This document shows, one piece after another, positions 24,820 through 36,440 of a stretch of DNA of 64,000 bases. Made by a program: the position numbers and the translations under genes. The stretch comes from Setoptus koraiensis. Lineage: Eukaryota; Arthropoda. Under the pieces are notes generated by a model. That model ran no database searches. It was not told the origin of the DNA and saw only the letters and a list, made by a program, of their open reading frames with translations. The DNA is taken from NCBI GenBank assembly GCA_048013815.1, contig CM106585.1, positions 6,262,001 to 6,326,000 of the forward strand. The letters are read 5' to 3'. Position 1 is the stretch's first letter, and each line of letters starts with the position of its first letter.

Positions 24820-24874
24820 GAGAAAATGGAGCCATTTTTGTGCTGGCGGCAGCACAAAAATGGGCCATTTTCTC
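24820..24874. repeat. Foldback: 26-bp arms around a 4-nt loop
   Basis: Arms 24820-24845 and 24850-24874 (containing CCATTTTTGTGCTG and its complement) pair over nearly the whole length, with one small bulge at GGAGCC/GGGCC. They flank a GCGG loop. Confidence 0.9.
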
Positions 24875-25139
24875 TGCTCGCTCCCCCTGTCTCCCTATGT
24901 CTGTCGCTCTGTATAACCCTCTGGTGTTAAACTCGTTCTCAGATTGATTGAGAGACGACACGCGCACAATGGGCGCCAAGGAGGGCGCCTCTTTTTTCAT
25001 TTCCATGTCCAGCCGACAGGCGCCGAGGAGCCCGTCGTTTCGCTGGCGAGTTATCTCGCCGGCCAATCATGAATTGAATGAGCGCGGGCAAACAAACAAA
25101 CAAAATCACGGCTACGTGACACGCCGCCCAGACCAAATC

Positions 25140-25213
25140 AAATTGGCTCGTGTGCGTGTGCGTGTGCGTGTGCGTGTGCGTGTGTGTGTGCGTGTGTGTG
25201 TGCGTGTGTGTGT
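25140..25213. repeat. GT/GTGC microsatellite
   Basis: Run of GTGTGC repeats passing into pure GTGTGT blocks. Confidence 0.95.
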
Positions 25214-25314
25214 CTGAGGGGCCGGCCTATTGCGACAGGGCTACTCGACAAGCCAACAATGTCTGTCGAGAGCCGCGTCTCGACAATTGGCTTAGCGCGG
25301 TGCCAATGAACCGC

Positions 25315-25412
25315 CGCCGCCGACAACAACAGCGGCGACACCGACAACGGCGACACCGACAACAACAACACCGACAACAACAACACCGACAACAACAACA
25401 CCGACAACAACC
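25315..25412. repeat. CCGACAACAACAACA 15-bp tandem array
   Basis: Begins as CGACAACGG/CGACACCG 9-mers and grows into four 15-bp units. It lies within the presumed large sidestep intron. Confidence 0.85.
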
Positions 25413-26143
25413 GACGCCAATATCACCGGCGATACGAAAAGCCAATTGAGCCACCACAACAACAACAGCGCCCACAATGGCGACAACTGCCAAAAGAATC
25501 ACACATGAATGAATTCGGCGGACCCCCATTTGCGCGCCCAGGCTTCGGGCGCTCGGCGGCGGCCTCGGCGATCGCTCCAACGATAGCCCCCGGGCCCCAA
25601 TTTTTCCAATCCGCCGGGGCCCACCGATAGCGGTGGCTGGTGTTGGCGTCTTTGCTGGGATACTGTGCAGTCTTGACCTCGCGAGTGCGGTTGCCGGGCG
25701 GGCCCGCTGCGCGAGCTGATCTCGGCGCGATGATCTGGGCGCGCTGGCGCAGCCCGACGTGAACAAATGCGAACAACAATCACGAGAATAATGGCGAGTT
25801 TTTGAGTTTGGAAATTTTCAGAGGGGCGCCCCGCGCTTAGGCGACAAGTTTAAGTGAATGAATTAAATAAAGTAAACCGATCACCGGCGGCGACAACAAT
25901 GGCGAGGCTCGTTACAACTGCTCCAACAGTTTGCACCTCTCGGTGTGTCGGGCCGGCCGGCCCGACTGCGCTTGTATCTGTGCAGTGAGCGTTGTGCAAC
26001 ATTAGCATTAGCGGGGCCCGATGCGCCGATGCGACTAGCGCGACGAGGGTGCGAGCGGCGCACAATGGCTTCGCACGGCGCCCGACAACGTAATGATAAT
26101 AACTCTAATCGTTAAACTATGTGCGCTGTTTGTTACGTCATAA

Positions 26144-26167
26144 GTCATAAGTCGCATGACTTATGAC
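26144..26167. repeat. Perfect hairpin, 10-bp stem, 4-nt loop
   Basis: GTCATAAGTC and GACTTATGAC flank GCAT. A further TCATAAGT lies just upstream of the left arm, so an alternative pairing exists. Confidence 0.9.
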
Positions 26168-27225
26168 TGGCGCCGTTGCCGCTGTGTGCAAATGGCGTGC
26201 GTGAACTATGGCACTTTTAGCTGGAGCGGGGGCCAAATTGGGCCCCAGCCCGTAATGCAGCGGCGGCGGCAAACAATCATATTAATTGAATTCGGAGCTG
26301 GCAAAGTTGCTTTGGCTGGCCAATTTCTCGCCGCTGGGGCGCCACTTTTGGCGCCCCGGCCCGGCGCTCAGCTCGGCGCTCGCATCCATCCGCTGAGAAG
26401 TTGCGTTGCGAGAGCTTGCGTCGCGAGACGCATGTTGAGAGTTTATGGGCAGCGGCGGCGGCTTTGGGCCCCAAGTTCGGGGGCGCTCTTTACGGCTAGA
26501 TAATAGTTGGCCTGATTTTGTTTGTTTGTACGCCAGCAGTAATAAAACAAATTGGCGCTGACAAACCCGCTGTCGCACGAGTCCGCTGGCCGACAGTCTG
26601 CTCTGGCGATGCCCCTCGGCCGGCTTCTGGGGCCGCGCCGAAACATTCAAACTGTTCGAGGGGTTCCAATGGCGAGCGGCGCCTTGTTGGCGCATCGCCA
26701 CTGTCGGCTCGGGCACTTGGTCGCATCTTGGAAACTCAAAGTTGGAATGGTGTCGCCATTACAGTGGCTCGGAGTGGGCGCTCGGGGCACGGTGTCGCCG
26801 GGCTTCCGGTTCGGCTACTTCACCTAGTTGACGACTAGTAGTTGCGCCAGTGCCAGCGCCGGGTCCGAATCCGAATGGAATAGTAACGACAACCGACGGC
26901 GGCCGCTCGCAGCGGAGCCCGACGATCTGCCGGCGACGAGGAGGCGCGGACGCGGGCCCCCGGCGCAAATTTGCAAATCGTCGCGACTCGTTTGCATTTG
27001 TTTGCCAGTGTCGGTGTCGCGGGTCGCACAACCGGGCGCCAGAACGGGCGCCAGAGCGGGCGCCACGTCAACGGTGGGCATCGTGTAATGGATCGCTGTC
27101 GAGCCGACCGCATTGCGACCTGGATAATCTGCTCGTCCAATAATTAAGTTGTTTGCCTAATCAGCGCCGCGCATTGTTTGTTGGCGTGCAGGCGGCCGTG
27201 GGCCCCGCTCACCGAATATCCCTGC

Positions 27226-27260
27226 CGAGAATATCCGCTCTGCCGATGCGGATATTCTCG
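27226..27260. repeat. Perfect hairpin, 13-bp stem, 9-nt loop
   Basis: Arms 27226-27238 (CGAGAATATCCGC) and 27248-27260 are exact reverse complements. Confidence 0.9.
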
Positions 27261-28562
27261 ACTCTTCGGCCTGTTCAGTCTGTTGGCCAGGGGCCCAGTG
27301 AGCCGAGAACGCGCCACAGTCAGTCACTGTCAGTGGCCAGAGACTGTCTGGCGGAGACTCTCGACCGGAGACTCTCGGGCAGTGGGGCCAAAGCAGTGGC
27401 CAAGGCAGTGGGGCTGCCAGTGCGCTGTGATTTATGTTTGGGGCCCCAGCGAGCGGCCAGTTGGCCCGTTCTATTTTGGTTGGCCACTGGCCATTTGCAT
27501 GCCAAGTGAGCCGCTGCCAAGACGCCAAGTCTAGACACTGGACACAGGTACGTCAAGCGGGCCCGACATAGATGCTGGCCCCTAGCGGAGATTATCTCAT
27601 GCTAAGCTGTTATTGCAGCTTGCTGGCTGCTGGTTGCTCGTTGCGATCAACAACGATTGATTGTGTTTGTGTTGTGCGCTGGCCCCGTTTGCCCGTGTCC
27701 TATATACGTACACTCACGGCCATGATACTGTTACATAATACGCCGGCCACTGGCCACTGGCTCCAATCGGGCCCAAAATCAATAACGAGCGCACCGAAAC
27801 AAGCGAGCCAGCGGCCGCCCTGGCCAGTGTGTAAAGTGCCGAGGTTCGCGCCAAACAGTGAGGCCAGCAAACAATAATAATAGCAATAATAATACGACAA
27901 CAACACCAACAACAAACATACCTCGGCTTGGCTCGGCTCGGCGCTGGCAATTGTGCGCGGCAACGGCGATGGTTGCGTCAGCAAATCAACACAGCATGTT
28001 TGTGTGTGTGTCGTACATTTGTCGTTGCTCTCAGGTGAGTGGGGCCAGCGCCGAGATTGCGTTGCCGGTTGCGTAATCCGGCCGCTGCGACTAACGACGA
28101 ATTACAAACCGCCAGACACAACGCGCGCCGGCAACAACGACACCCGGCGAGACACCCGACGCGACGCACAGCGAGCAAACAAGCCAGCAAATGGTGAATA
28201 TATTATTGCTGTCGGCCCCATAATAAGTTATGTAACTTGTTTGTAGCCCATTGTTGGCTGGCTGGCACGGGCGCAAAGAGGCGCGCAAACAGAGCCCGCG
28301 CTGTAACAAGCGCACCTTTCCAAATGAGCACCCAGGTCGCCCATTGAGACTCACACTAAAATGGGTCTGGCAACTAGATTCGGCCAGACTCAGCCGTGTC
28401 ACTTGGGCCCCAAGGTTTGGGGCCCGATCGCGCCCTTGTCACTGGGTCAGTGACTTGAGTCTAGTCTAGACACCGGACTCTAGTGGCGCCGGCATGATAG
28501 CGTCGTGCTTGATCGGGGCCATTTTTGCTCGATTCGAGCTCCAAGCGGCCACCGGCCCGGCC

Positions 28563-28601
28563 AACATTTGCAAACATTTGCAAACATTTGCAAACATTTT
28601 G
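28563..28601. repeat. 11-bp CAAACATTTGC tandem repeat
   Basis: Three and a half near-identical copies. The unit itself contains the palindrome CAAACATTTG with one mismatch. Confidence 0.9.
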
Positions 28602-29452
28602 CTTGTTGTCGGTCGATATTACGGCCACAAATGCCGAGATGGCGCAAACGGGCGCCAGCCTCTCAGCCTGACAGTCTCAGGCTCAGTGTGAGCCGCTCAG
28701 AATAGTGAAATAATGATGAAGAAATGTATTCGCGCCCCATAATTAGGTGCTGAGCTTGCGTATCTCGGGCAGCCCGGCACCGATTGTGTCCGGCCGACGA
28801 ATGCTCGCCCCACCTGCGGGCCCCATTAGGCGCCATCTACACCTAGCTGCACCCTAAACACTAGCCTCAAACTGAGCCAGCCAGCTACCTCGGCACCCCT
28901 ATCGTCCGATTGCAAAGTTAATTGCAGCTGTCCAGTGGGCCACTGGACTATCCCTCGCCGGGGCGCCAGCTCGACAGTCTCGAATCGAGATCAAACTGAC
29001 TGCGGGACTAGACTGACCGAGCTCACAGCTGATCGCTAGTGTCGCCATAATTGACTTTTGGCAGCTCGGGTCCCGCGCATTGCAACAGTTAAATAGCGGG
29101 CAATAACAAGGCTAGCGAATGGAAAATTTCACTTTCAACGGGATAGAGCCTCTATCATAGAGGGCGCCCATTTGGGCCAACTTGCTAATTGGGCAACTGC
29201 CAACAATAGCTACTAATAACTAATTGCCAACTAAATAACAATCATCGTTATAGCATACCATCGAGTCACTCGATTCGAGTGTGACACAGCGACACCTGTA
29301 CAACATTGCACAAACAATATTTGCACAAACGTGACACAACTCTTATTGCAAGAGACAATCGTTTGTCGATACAAGTTGGGGCCCCAGCAAGCGACAACTT
29401 GTCGCCGACAAGCACTAGCTGCATTGCACAGGCCGGCCCGGCGCAGCTAGCG

Positions 29453-29468
29453 GCCGGGTCGACCCGGC
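29453..29468. repeat. 16-bp perfect palindrome
   Basis: GCCGGGTCGACCCGGC without spacer. Confidence 0.85.
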
Positions 29469-29609
29469 GGCTCCCGACGGCCACAATAAATAGCGATTGT
29501 TGATGCATGACATTGGCGACATTGTTGCGACTTGCAACGCGCGCGCCACACGATCTCGCACGACGGATTAACTCGCGAACTACGGGCTCGCGTGACCGAA
29601 GCTACTCAC

Positions 29610-29945
29610 CTGGATGCTGGCGCAAAATCGCTTCGCCGGATGGTGTCGATAAGCTCTCGCTGGAGGCTGCAAATGGGCTATTAATTTTGAGTTGGGGCCC
29701 CTCGGCCGCTGAATTATTGCTGGCTGTGAGTTGAGTTCTATCACTGTTTTCGTATTCGTTGTCGTCGGCGTTGTTGTTGTTGCTGTTGTTGTTGCTGTTG
29801 TTGGCGTTGTTGTTGGCGTTGTTGTTGGCGTTGTTGTCACTGTTGTTGGCGTAATTGTCGTTGTACTGCTGCGACAGCGACCGGCAACAGCTCGCCAGAA
29901 GCGTAAGGCACACAATGAAACAAACGACAAGAGTCCCTCGTTCAC
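29610..29945 (-). CDS. side: Candidate N-terminal coding exon of sidestep (signal peptide)
   Basis: A minus-strand frame ends at a strong donor (CATCCAG|GTGAGTAGC) in phase 1, which matches the phase-1 acceptor before 22947. The join would read Gln-His-Pro-Gly-Ala-Pro-Thr. Near its start the exon encodes a hydrophobic segment (LVVCFIVCLTLLASCC) followed by an Asn-rich, acidic stretch (NNNANN type), then Ser/Pro-rich sequence. This looks like a signal peptide plus low-complexity leader, which the downstream sidestep exons lack. A possible acceptor (ATCATCTTAG) sits just before 29945, also phase 1. Alternatively the frame reaches an ATG at 30237, which would place about 97 residues ahead of the hydrophobic segment, unusual for a cleaved signal. 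The gene assignment is an inference from phase, strand and content, and another gene's exon is possible. Confidence 0.45.
29755..29865. repeat. GTT/GGC triplet tract (Asn-rich coding on minus strand)
   Basis: GTTGTTGTTGGC-type repeats with a 12-bp period. On the minus strand they fall in frame as Asn-Asn-Ala-Asn repeats of the candidate sidestep leader exon. Confidence 0.85.
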
Positions 29946-31498
29946 CTAAGATGATTATCTTGTTATTGGTTGTCGTCTTTAAAACAATTGTCTTGCTACT
30001 TTGGCTCGATGCACTTGCTCTTCGTTTGCTTCTTTTTCGCGTTCTCGGGCCCCAACTCGTCGCTGGCGTTGTCGCCCTTGTTTTATCCGTTGCTGCTGCT
30101 GCTGCTGCCGCTGTTTGTGTACTGGCTGGTCGGCCGGCGCTGGCCAATCTGTCAATGTTAGTCAGCTGTTGTGTTGATTGAAATTGCAAAAACGCCAGCG
30201 AGGGGCCCCAATTCCTTCTTCGTTTTCGGCGCCTCATTGTGGCGTCGCCGTTGCCGCTGTTGTTGTGTTGCCTGTCGTTGTTGTCGTTGTTGTAGCCGTT
30301 GCTGTTGCTGCTGTTGTTGTTGTTTTTGTCGTTGTCACATCTTCTTGCTCTTCACTCGCTTCTTCCACTACCATTCTCTTTATTTATATGTACGCGCGCG
30401 CTACTTATGCACTTACGTAATACACCGACAGCACGCTTGACACGCGCCACCATGCCGGCCACCACAATGGCTCTCGTTGGGCCAGCCCTGCGCTAAGTGA
30501 GCCAACGAGAGCGGGGGCCCCAATGATTAACTGTAGCTACTGCTGCTGCTGCTGCGAAAAACTGGCCCTAAACTGCAGTCGCACAAACAAGATAAACGGA
30601 TAAAATTGTAGAGGTAAAATGGTTAATCGATGGTGCTTGTTAGTCACTTGTTATTCACAACAACATTTACTCTGGCGGCCAGATGAGCGCACGAGACAGA
30701 TAAATAGATAAATAGACGGCGCCCTGGCTGCGTCTTGGCAAGCCTCTGACACGCCCGCCGCCCGCCAGCTCGCTAGTCGCCCGCCAGTCGCCAGCTTGCC
30801 GGCGGCCCGCGACCACCAGCCACCCGGGCACCAGCGGACGCCGGCGCGGGGGCCTCGCGCGCAGCTAAAGCAATTAAATTCACCGAGCCGCCAGGCCAAT
30901 CGGCCGCGCCACCAGCTTCTTGATCAATCTAATTAGGATCGCCATGTGTTGTCTTTTCTGGCAGTTGTTGTTGTTGTTTGCGCTCCCCTCTCCTCCCATC
31001 TCTGGCCGGCCTGCGCCGTCTTTTGCCGCCGCGCTGCGTCCTCTGCCGCCACCCCGACCCGTCTCTTTCCGCCCTCTGCCGCCGGCCCGACGACCGAGCC
31101 CGGCTCCCTCCGAGCCGGACTCCTACGGTGGGAGACTCGCGGGAAGACGCACAAGAGCGCCCGCAGAAGGCTACCCACAGGCGGGCCGAGCCGGCAAGCG
31201 AGCCTCGGGCGCCGGCTAAGCCGCGGATAATCGGACAAATGCCGCCGATCAGCGACGACGTCAGGCGATAAGTCGATAGCCCGATGATAGCTCGACGATT
31301 GCTGGCCGGCGATATGAATGAATGACATGGATTGTCCAGGCCACGGTGCGGCAATGATTAGCGCCGCCCGTCCGCATGCACAACAATATTTGCGCCTGAG
31401 TCGCCACGCTCAATCGGACAATGGTCGCCATGGCGACCCGATCGGCTCCATTTGATCGGCGCCGGCCCGGCCCCAATTGGCCTGGCCCACAATTGAAT

Positions 31499-31596
31499 CG
31501 GCTTCGAGAGGCAATCGCCGGCACAATTCGGGGCCCCATTGGCGCACGATTGCAACTGGGGCCCCGAATCGCGCCGACGATTCCCTCTCGAAGCCG
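31499..31596 (-). ncRNA. Long hairpin, 40-bp stem and 18-nt loop (possible miRNA-like precursor or foldback element)
   Basis: Arms 31499-31538 and 31557-31596 pair over 40 positions with four differences. Read on the minus strand, three of the four are G-U wobbles and only one is a true mismatch, so a minus-strand RNA would be nearly fully paired. Weaker complementarity extends the stem outward by several bases. Both arms end at the loop with GGGGCCCC. Stem length, 18-nt loop and wobble direction suit an RNA hairpin, but a simple inverted-repeat element is equally possible, and no promoter is seen. Confidence 0.4.
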
Positions 31597-33200
31597 AATA
31601 AAATTCTATTAGCCCTGTGTGCCAGGCGAGGGGTATCCAGTGCGTAAACCAGTGTTGTTGCAACTTGCAACATCATCATGGCCTTGAGCAGTGGGCTGTC
31701 GACTGGCGCGAGTTGTCGTAATTGACATCCATGAGTGGCCCACTCATTGGGCCTCACTCGTCGGCGCCCCACTCGTGCTGCGAGACGAGCGGATAATCTG
31801 CAAATAATTACCAATCGATCTCGAGCGATTGGCGTGGGCGGCGCGCGCATTGCTCTGGGCAATATGCGGCCCGCCGGCTCAATATACTGGCGCGGCCGTA
31901 TCGAGGCCATTTGCGGGCCGTATTGGCCGACTAATATGACGTAACTGTGCAAATGGGAGCGCGATATATAAACTGCGCGCACTTTCATGCGGCCACTGAT
32001 ACTCACCTAATGACTTTTCAAGTTGTCATGCTGGCGCGATTATCGCGGCTTCGAGCGGCCTCACTTGAGCTTCTTCGATTCACTTTGTCGGGGTCGGCGC
32101 TGGCGCCAAGCGATCGCTTCGCCCCGGCTGATGCTCGGATATTCGCTCGGATATTCGCTCGCTCGGATGCTTGAGTTTCGCTGGCGACTGCACTGACGCT
32201 GGGGCCCCGATACGGGCTGATTCAGGCGCTGATTTCTTCGGCTTCTAATATGTTTTGTCGTTGCGTTGTGTTCTCGGCTGCGCTTCTCGCACGCTGACAC
32301 CGATGTGCTGGCTCGCTGGGCGCGCTGGTGGCGGATAATTTCGGGCTCGTGGCGGACAATTTCGAGATTGAAACGTTCAACGAAAACGGCGGGACAATTG
32401 GAACAATTGGCCCCGATTGGAGCGCTACGTATATTTAACTGTGTATATTTATTTGCACTGCTGGCTGACAGCAATGGAGAGAATGAGGAAGTTGTAAATT
32501 GTGTTGTCACAATTGCGCCCATTACGATATGCCAGCCGGGCCGAGATGTGGAGCGCCACCAAGCGCGCCCCCGTCGATCGTCGCTGGCGGCCGGCGTGCG
32601 CCCTAGCTACCCGCGGGCGCTGCCCATGCGCGTCTCCAATTACTATTTGCCAGCCACTTGCCCGCTGCATTGGGCCACTACTCGCTGGGGCCCCGCACAC
32701 ACACAAGTGGACAAGTGCAGCGGGCCCCAGCGGGCTCTGCTGCGCCCGCTGCACAGTGTGTGTCGGCTCGTTCGGGCCCACTATCGGCCCGAATGAGCGG
32801 CCGCCCAGACTGTCGCCAGTTGGCAAGCTAACCAAGTTGGCGCTGCCAGCAAAATCTGTGCCACCGACAGGCAGTTGGCAGCGCCGCCAGTTGGCTCGCC
32901 AGTTTGAATGATGAAGACGGGATTGAGCGGCCCGCCGCCGGCCGGCCCCATCAGAGGTCGATGGTTGGTTTGTTGGTTGGCTGTTGGATGGGCCGGCCAA
33001 CGGGACGCCCGTCGGCCTCGTTGCGCGGCCCACTCGAGCGGGCCCATTGGCCGCAACTACGGCCATACATGTCGTCTGGCTGTATTGGCAGAGGAGAATT
33101 ATCTCGAGACAGACAGACGATGAGCGCTGGCAATTTTGCGCTATTAGCCCCGATCGCCGGCCCAAAATACTGCCCGCTGCCCACTGGATAAAGGCCCCAT

Positions 33201-33240
33201 AAACTGGCCTAAACTGGCCTAAACTGGCCTAAATTGGCAC
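33201..33240. repeat. AAACTGGCCT 11-bp tandem repeat
   Basis: Four copies of TAAACTGGCCT (last one TAAATTGGC). The related word AAAACTGGCC recurs in the array at 35497-35645, 2.3 kb away. Confidence 0.9.
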
Positions 33241-33355
33241 GGGCACTGGCTTCATTTATCCGGCCAACGAAGCCGCTTCTGTCGCCATGTTGAGTGGTCG
33301 CGACAGAGTGCCGCGACAAGTGTCCCGGCAGCACGGACCAACCGAGCGCCGCAGA

Positions 33356-33405
33356 GGGCACATAGGGTCGCTGGCGGGCGCCCACCAGCGACCCTATGTG
33401 TGCCC
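33356..33405. repeat. Hairpin, 19-bp arms, 10-nt loop
   Basis: GGGCACATAGGGTCGCTGG (33356-33374) faces its complement at 33385-33405, which has a 2-nt insertion (TGTGTGCCC). Confidence 0.9.
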
Positions 33406-35035
33406 GGCGTGTATGCGCCAGTGGCCGCTCGCCAACAAGACGCGGCAACGATGCATCGGCGCCCGCTCATTTGTTACATTCCATTGTTGGCGGTTGTCGT
33501 AATATGAGGCCCACACTCGCGTCACATATTTGTTTTTCGTCGCGGGGGCCCACTGCGGACGAGGGGCCAGCCGTGGTTTGGTTGTTGGTTGGTTGTAGGC
33601 GAGCCACGGCCCGACCACCTAACTGGGGCTCCAATCTGAGGGCCCCAAATCAAGAGACGAGACAGCGCTTGTTGTGTGTGTGTATGTCGCTCTCACAGTG
33701 TGTGTGTGTTGTTACAATGTAGCCGCACCGGAAGTTGCCTCGAGCCGGCCGCTGGCCGTGCTCAGTGGGCCAATTTGGCCGATTGGCTGCACGCGGCCGG
33801 CCCGCGCCGGACCAATCTAAATTGTTGTTGTAGGCAATCATTTATATTGGGCGCGCATATCGACATATCGATGCATCGTGCTCTGTCTGTGGCTGTCATG
33901 CGATCTTGGGGCCCGCCAATTCTTCTGCTTCGCCCGCGACTGACGGCCCCTGACAGTGAGAGCCTGACTGTCGCTGAGTTCCTGAGTTGCGGAGCCTCTG
34001 AGTCAGAGGCTGTGAGACAATGACGCCCCGCTGCCTCATCGCAATGCATCACGGCAACTGGCGGCAGTTAACGGCGGCGATATGACATTACATAACATGG
34101 TTGCGCGAGCAATGGGTGACGTTGGCGCAAGGTGAAGGGTGACGACGTAAAAAGAACGGCGAATCATATCGACGGACTCGCCAGAGTCGATTCGCCACAC
34201 CAGAAATCGCCACACCAGGAATCGCTGGCCAGAAGAACAGAGGCGCGGCAAATGTAACTGGGGCCCGACAGCGCCTCTGTGCCGGGCCGGCACATGTCCG
34301 ATTGCGCTTGCCGGAGCACAGCGTCTCGAGGCCGATATTGGTCCGATCAGCGGACACTGATAATATCCGGACCATGTTTTGCTCGCTTGACATCGCGCGG
34401 TGGGCCCAATGCGGACCGACGGCCCGGCGGCCCAGCGAACTGCAATGTTTGCCCGTCGAGTGGCTCCGTGTCCACGTGTCGAGGCGCCCCTTTGTTTGCT
34501 CACTTACCGCCGGCCTTTGTTTGTCGCATGGTTTGTTTGGGCGCCGATAGTGGGGCCCGGCCGAGCCAGCGAGTTTGGGGCGCCAGATCGCGCAAGCCGC
34601 GTATCGCACCACGACGAACAGGCGCCCGAGACTGTCGGGCCGGCCGGCGATGAGTCAGAGATAAAAGATTAAGCAAATCAGCAGCATGCGATGTTATTAT
34701 TACCGATATTATCATTTGCGATACTGTCCGGCTGCATATTGTCTGGCCGGGCATTGGCTCGGCTTGCGCTGTTTAAATAAGTTGAATTATGAGAGGCCAG
34801 CGACGATGCGGCCGCAATTGGGCCCACCGCGTCGGCGGGCTTATTTCGGCGGGCTGCGTATTGGGGGCCCAAACAAGCCGTTTGTTTGTGGCATGTACGC
34901 TCCAATTTCAGTTGAGTTGGCAAATGAGTTTGTGTTGTGGGGCCAACTGGGCCATTCATCCGTTTCGGGCCGCATTGTCGCCCGACAGTGCTGGCGCCAC
35001 TGTCGAGCTGGCCGGCTGGCCGGCCCGTCCCAACG

Positions 35036-35086
35036 GATATTATATTATATAAAATATTATATATTATATGTGGCTTATATATATTG
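35036..35086. repeat. AT-only patch
   Basis: About 50 bp of alternating TATTATA-type sequence in otherwise GC-rich DNA. Confidence 0.8.
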
Positions 35087-35496
35087 AAAGCCGAGAAATG
35101 CGGCCCGGCTCGGCCGCATATGTGAATGATAGTTGTGAATTTTCGCATCGACAACCACACTGGCCATCATCGATTACCGCCGGTGACATTTGCATATGTT
35201 TGTGTGCCCGATGGGGCCCAGTTGCGTAACTTGAATGATTGTTTGCGCTGACCGGCGGCCCGGCCGAGATAAGGCCGCTCGCTAGTTGAGCGCCCGACTG
35301 AACGCGCACCAGCGCCAGATAAACAAAACTCTTTGTCCGTCGTTCTCGTTATGAGTTGTGTCCCCCTCGCGCCAGTTACGCGACTCGATTTTGTAGCAAA
35401 TAGCGACCGCTGGGGCCATTGCGCAAATTGTGCAAATTGTGCGCCGGAGATAGGTCGATTTTCAGCGAGACATTCGGCCCAAATTTCACAGTCCGA

Positions 35497-35645
35497 ACAG
35501 GCCTAAAACTGGCCCAAAACTATCCGAAACTGGCCCAAAACTATCCGAAACTGGCCCAAAACTATCTGAAACCGGCCTAAAACTATTCAAAACTGGCCTA
35601 AAACTATTCAAAACTGGCCTAAAACTATTCAAAAATGGCCTAAAA
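35497..35645. repeat. Tandem array of AAACTGGCC(C/T)AAAACTAT(C/T)
   Basis: About seven copies of a roughly 21-bp unit (AAACTGGCCTAAAACTATTC and variants). The array shows a gradient: the left copies carry TATCC, the right copies TATTC. Confidence 0.9.
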
Positions 35646-36380
35646 CGGTCCGCTCCGCAACGGTCCGGTGTGCGGGCCGCGCCGCCGCAAATTTTTGGCC
35701 GGCAGCGGGCCCGTCGGCCAGTTAGCCAGTCATCCAGCAAGCAGTTAAATGGAGCGCCAATTTGCAAGATCATCGGCGGAGATAAAAATAAAACTAAAAC
35801 TAAAACAACGTCCTGCCGCCCACGTAGCCCCGTGTGCGGGGTCCCGCGTCTGGCCCCGCGTTCCGCGTCTCGGGCGCACCGGCGGCAGCGGGCTAAGTTT
35901 GAGCAAAGCGCATGTTTTAAGCACTTTGCGCGCCACACACACTCAGCTAATGTTTATAACGGGCAAATCGATTATATGTAAAGCGACCGCCGGTCGCTAA
36001 TCTGGTATCGCTGGCCCCGTTATGGCGGAGGGGCCCCGCGTCTTTGCCCGAGACTCTCGCGGGCGGGCGGCACGATCCGGCCGGCAGCCCGTAGCCCGTA
36101 GACGGAGTCGGTGTGAGCTTGTCCGCCCGGACCAGACACTCGGGCTCTCTGTGGCCGGCGCCTCGCCGCCCTATGAGACGCCGGAGTCGCCCGCGTTGCA
36201 ACGCGCGGTCTGACAGGCAGACGGGCCCGCGGCCGAAGCGAGCGACTATCACTTTGTACGTGCTAATGGTCACCTGCAGCACGTACAGCAACAACAACCG
36301 CGGCGCCAGCTACAACATCCATTTGCGCTCATGTGACTTTATGTGACGGCCACTTTGACTCTCTGACGGCCTCTCTGGCA

Positions 36381-36440
36381 AGCTTGCACCGGCTTGCACC
36401 GGCTTGCACCCGCTTGCACCGGCTCGCGCTGGCTCGCATC
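36381..36440. repeat. GCTTGCACCGG 11-bp tandem repeat
   Basis: Four close copies, then two diverged copies (GGCTCGCGCT, GGCTCGCATC). Confidence 0.9.

Larger units (their letters stand above)
22948..29609 (-). other. Probable large intron of the sidestep gene
   Basis: No conserved coding sequence is visible in this 6.7 kb. It lies between the acceptor before 22947 (CTCAAAAGCAG) and a phase-1 donor after 29610. It contains GTT/GTC repeats (22978-23055, a 33-bp unit twice), an AT-richer island at about 23145-23700, a 26-bp foldback (24820-24874), GT dinucleotide runs (25140-25213), a CCGACAACAACAACA array (25315-25412), an 11-bp CAAACATTTG(C) repeat (28563-28601) and several GGGGCCCC palindromes. 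Assignment as one intron is an inference from matching splice phases. Confidence 0.5.
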
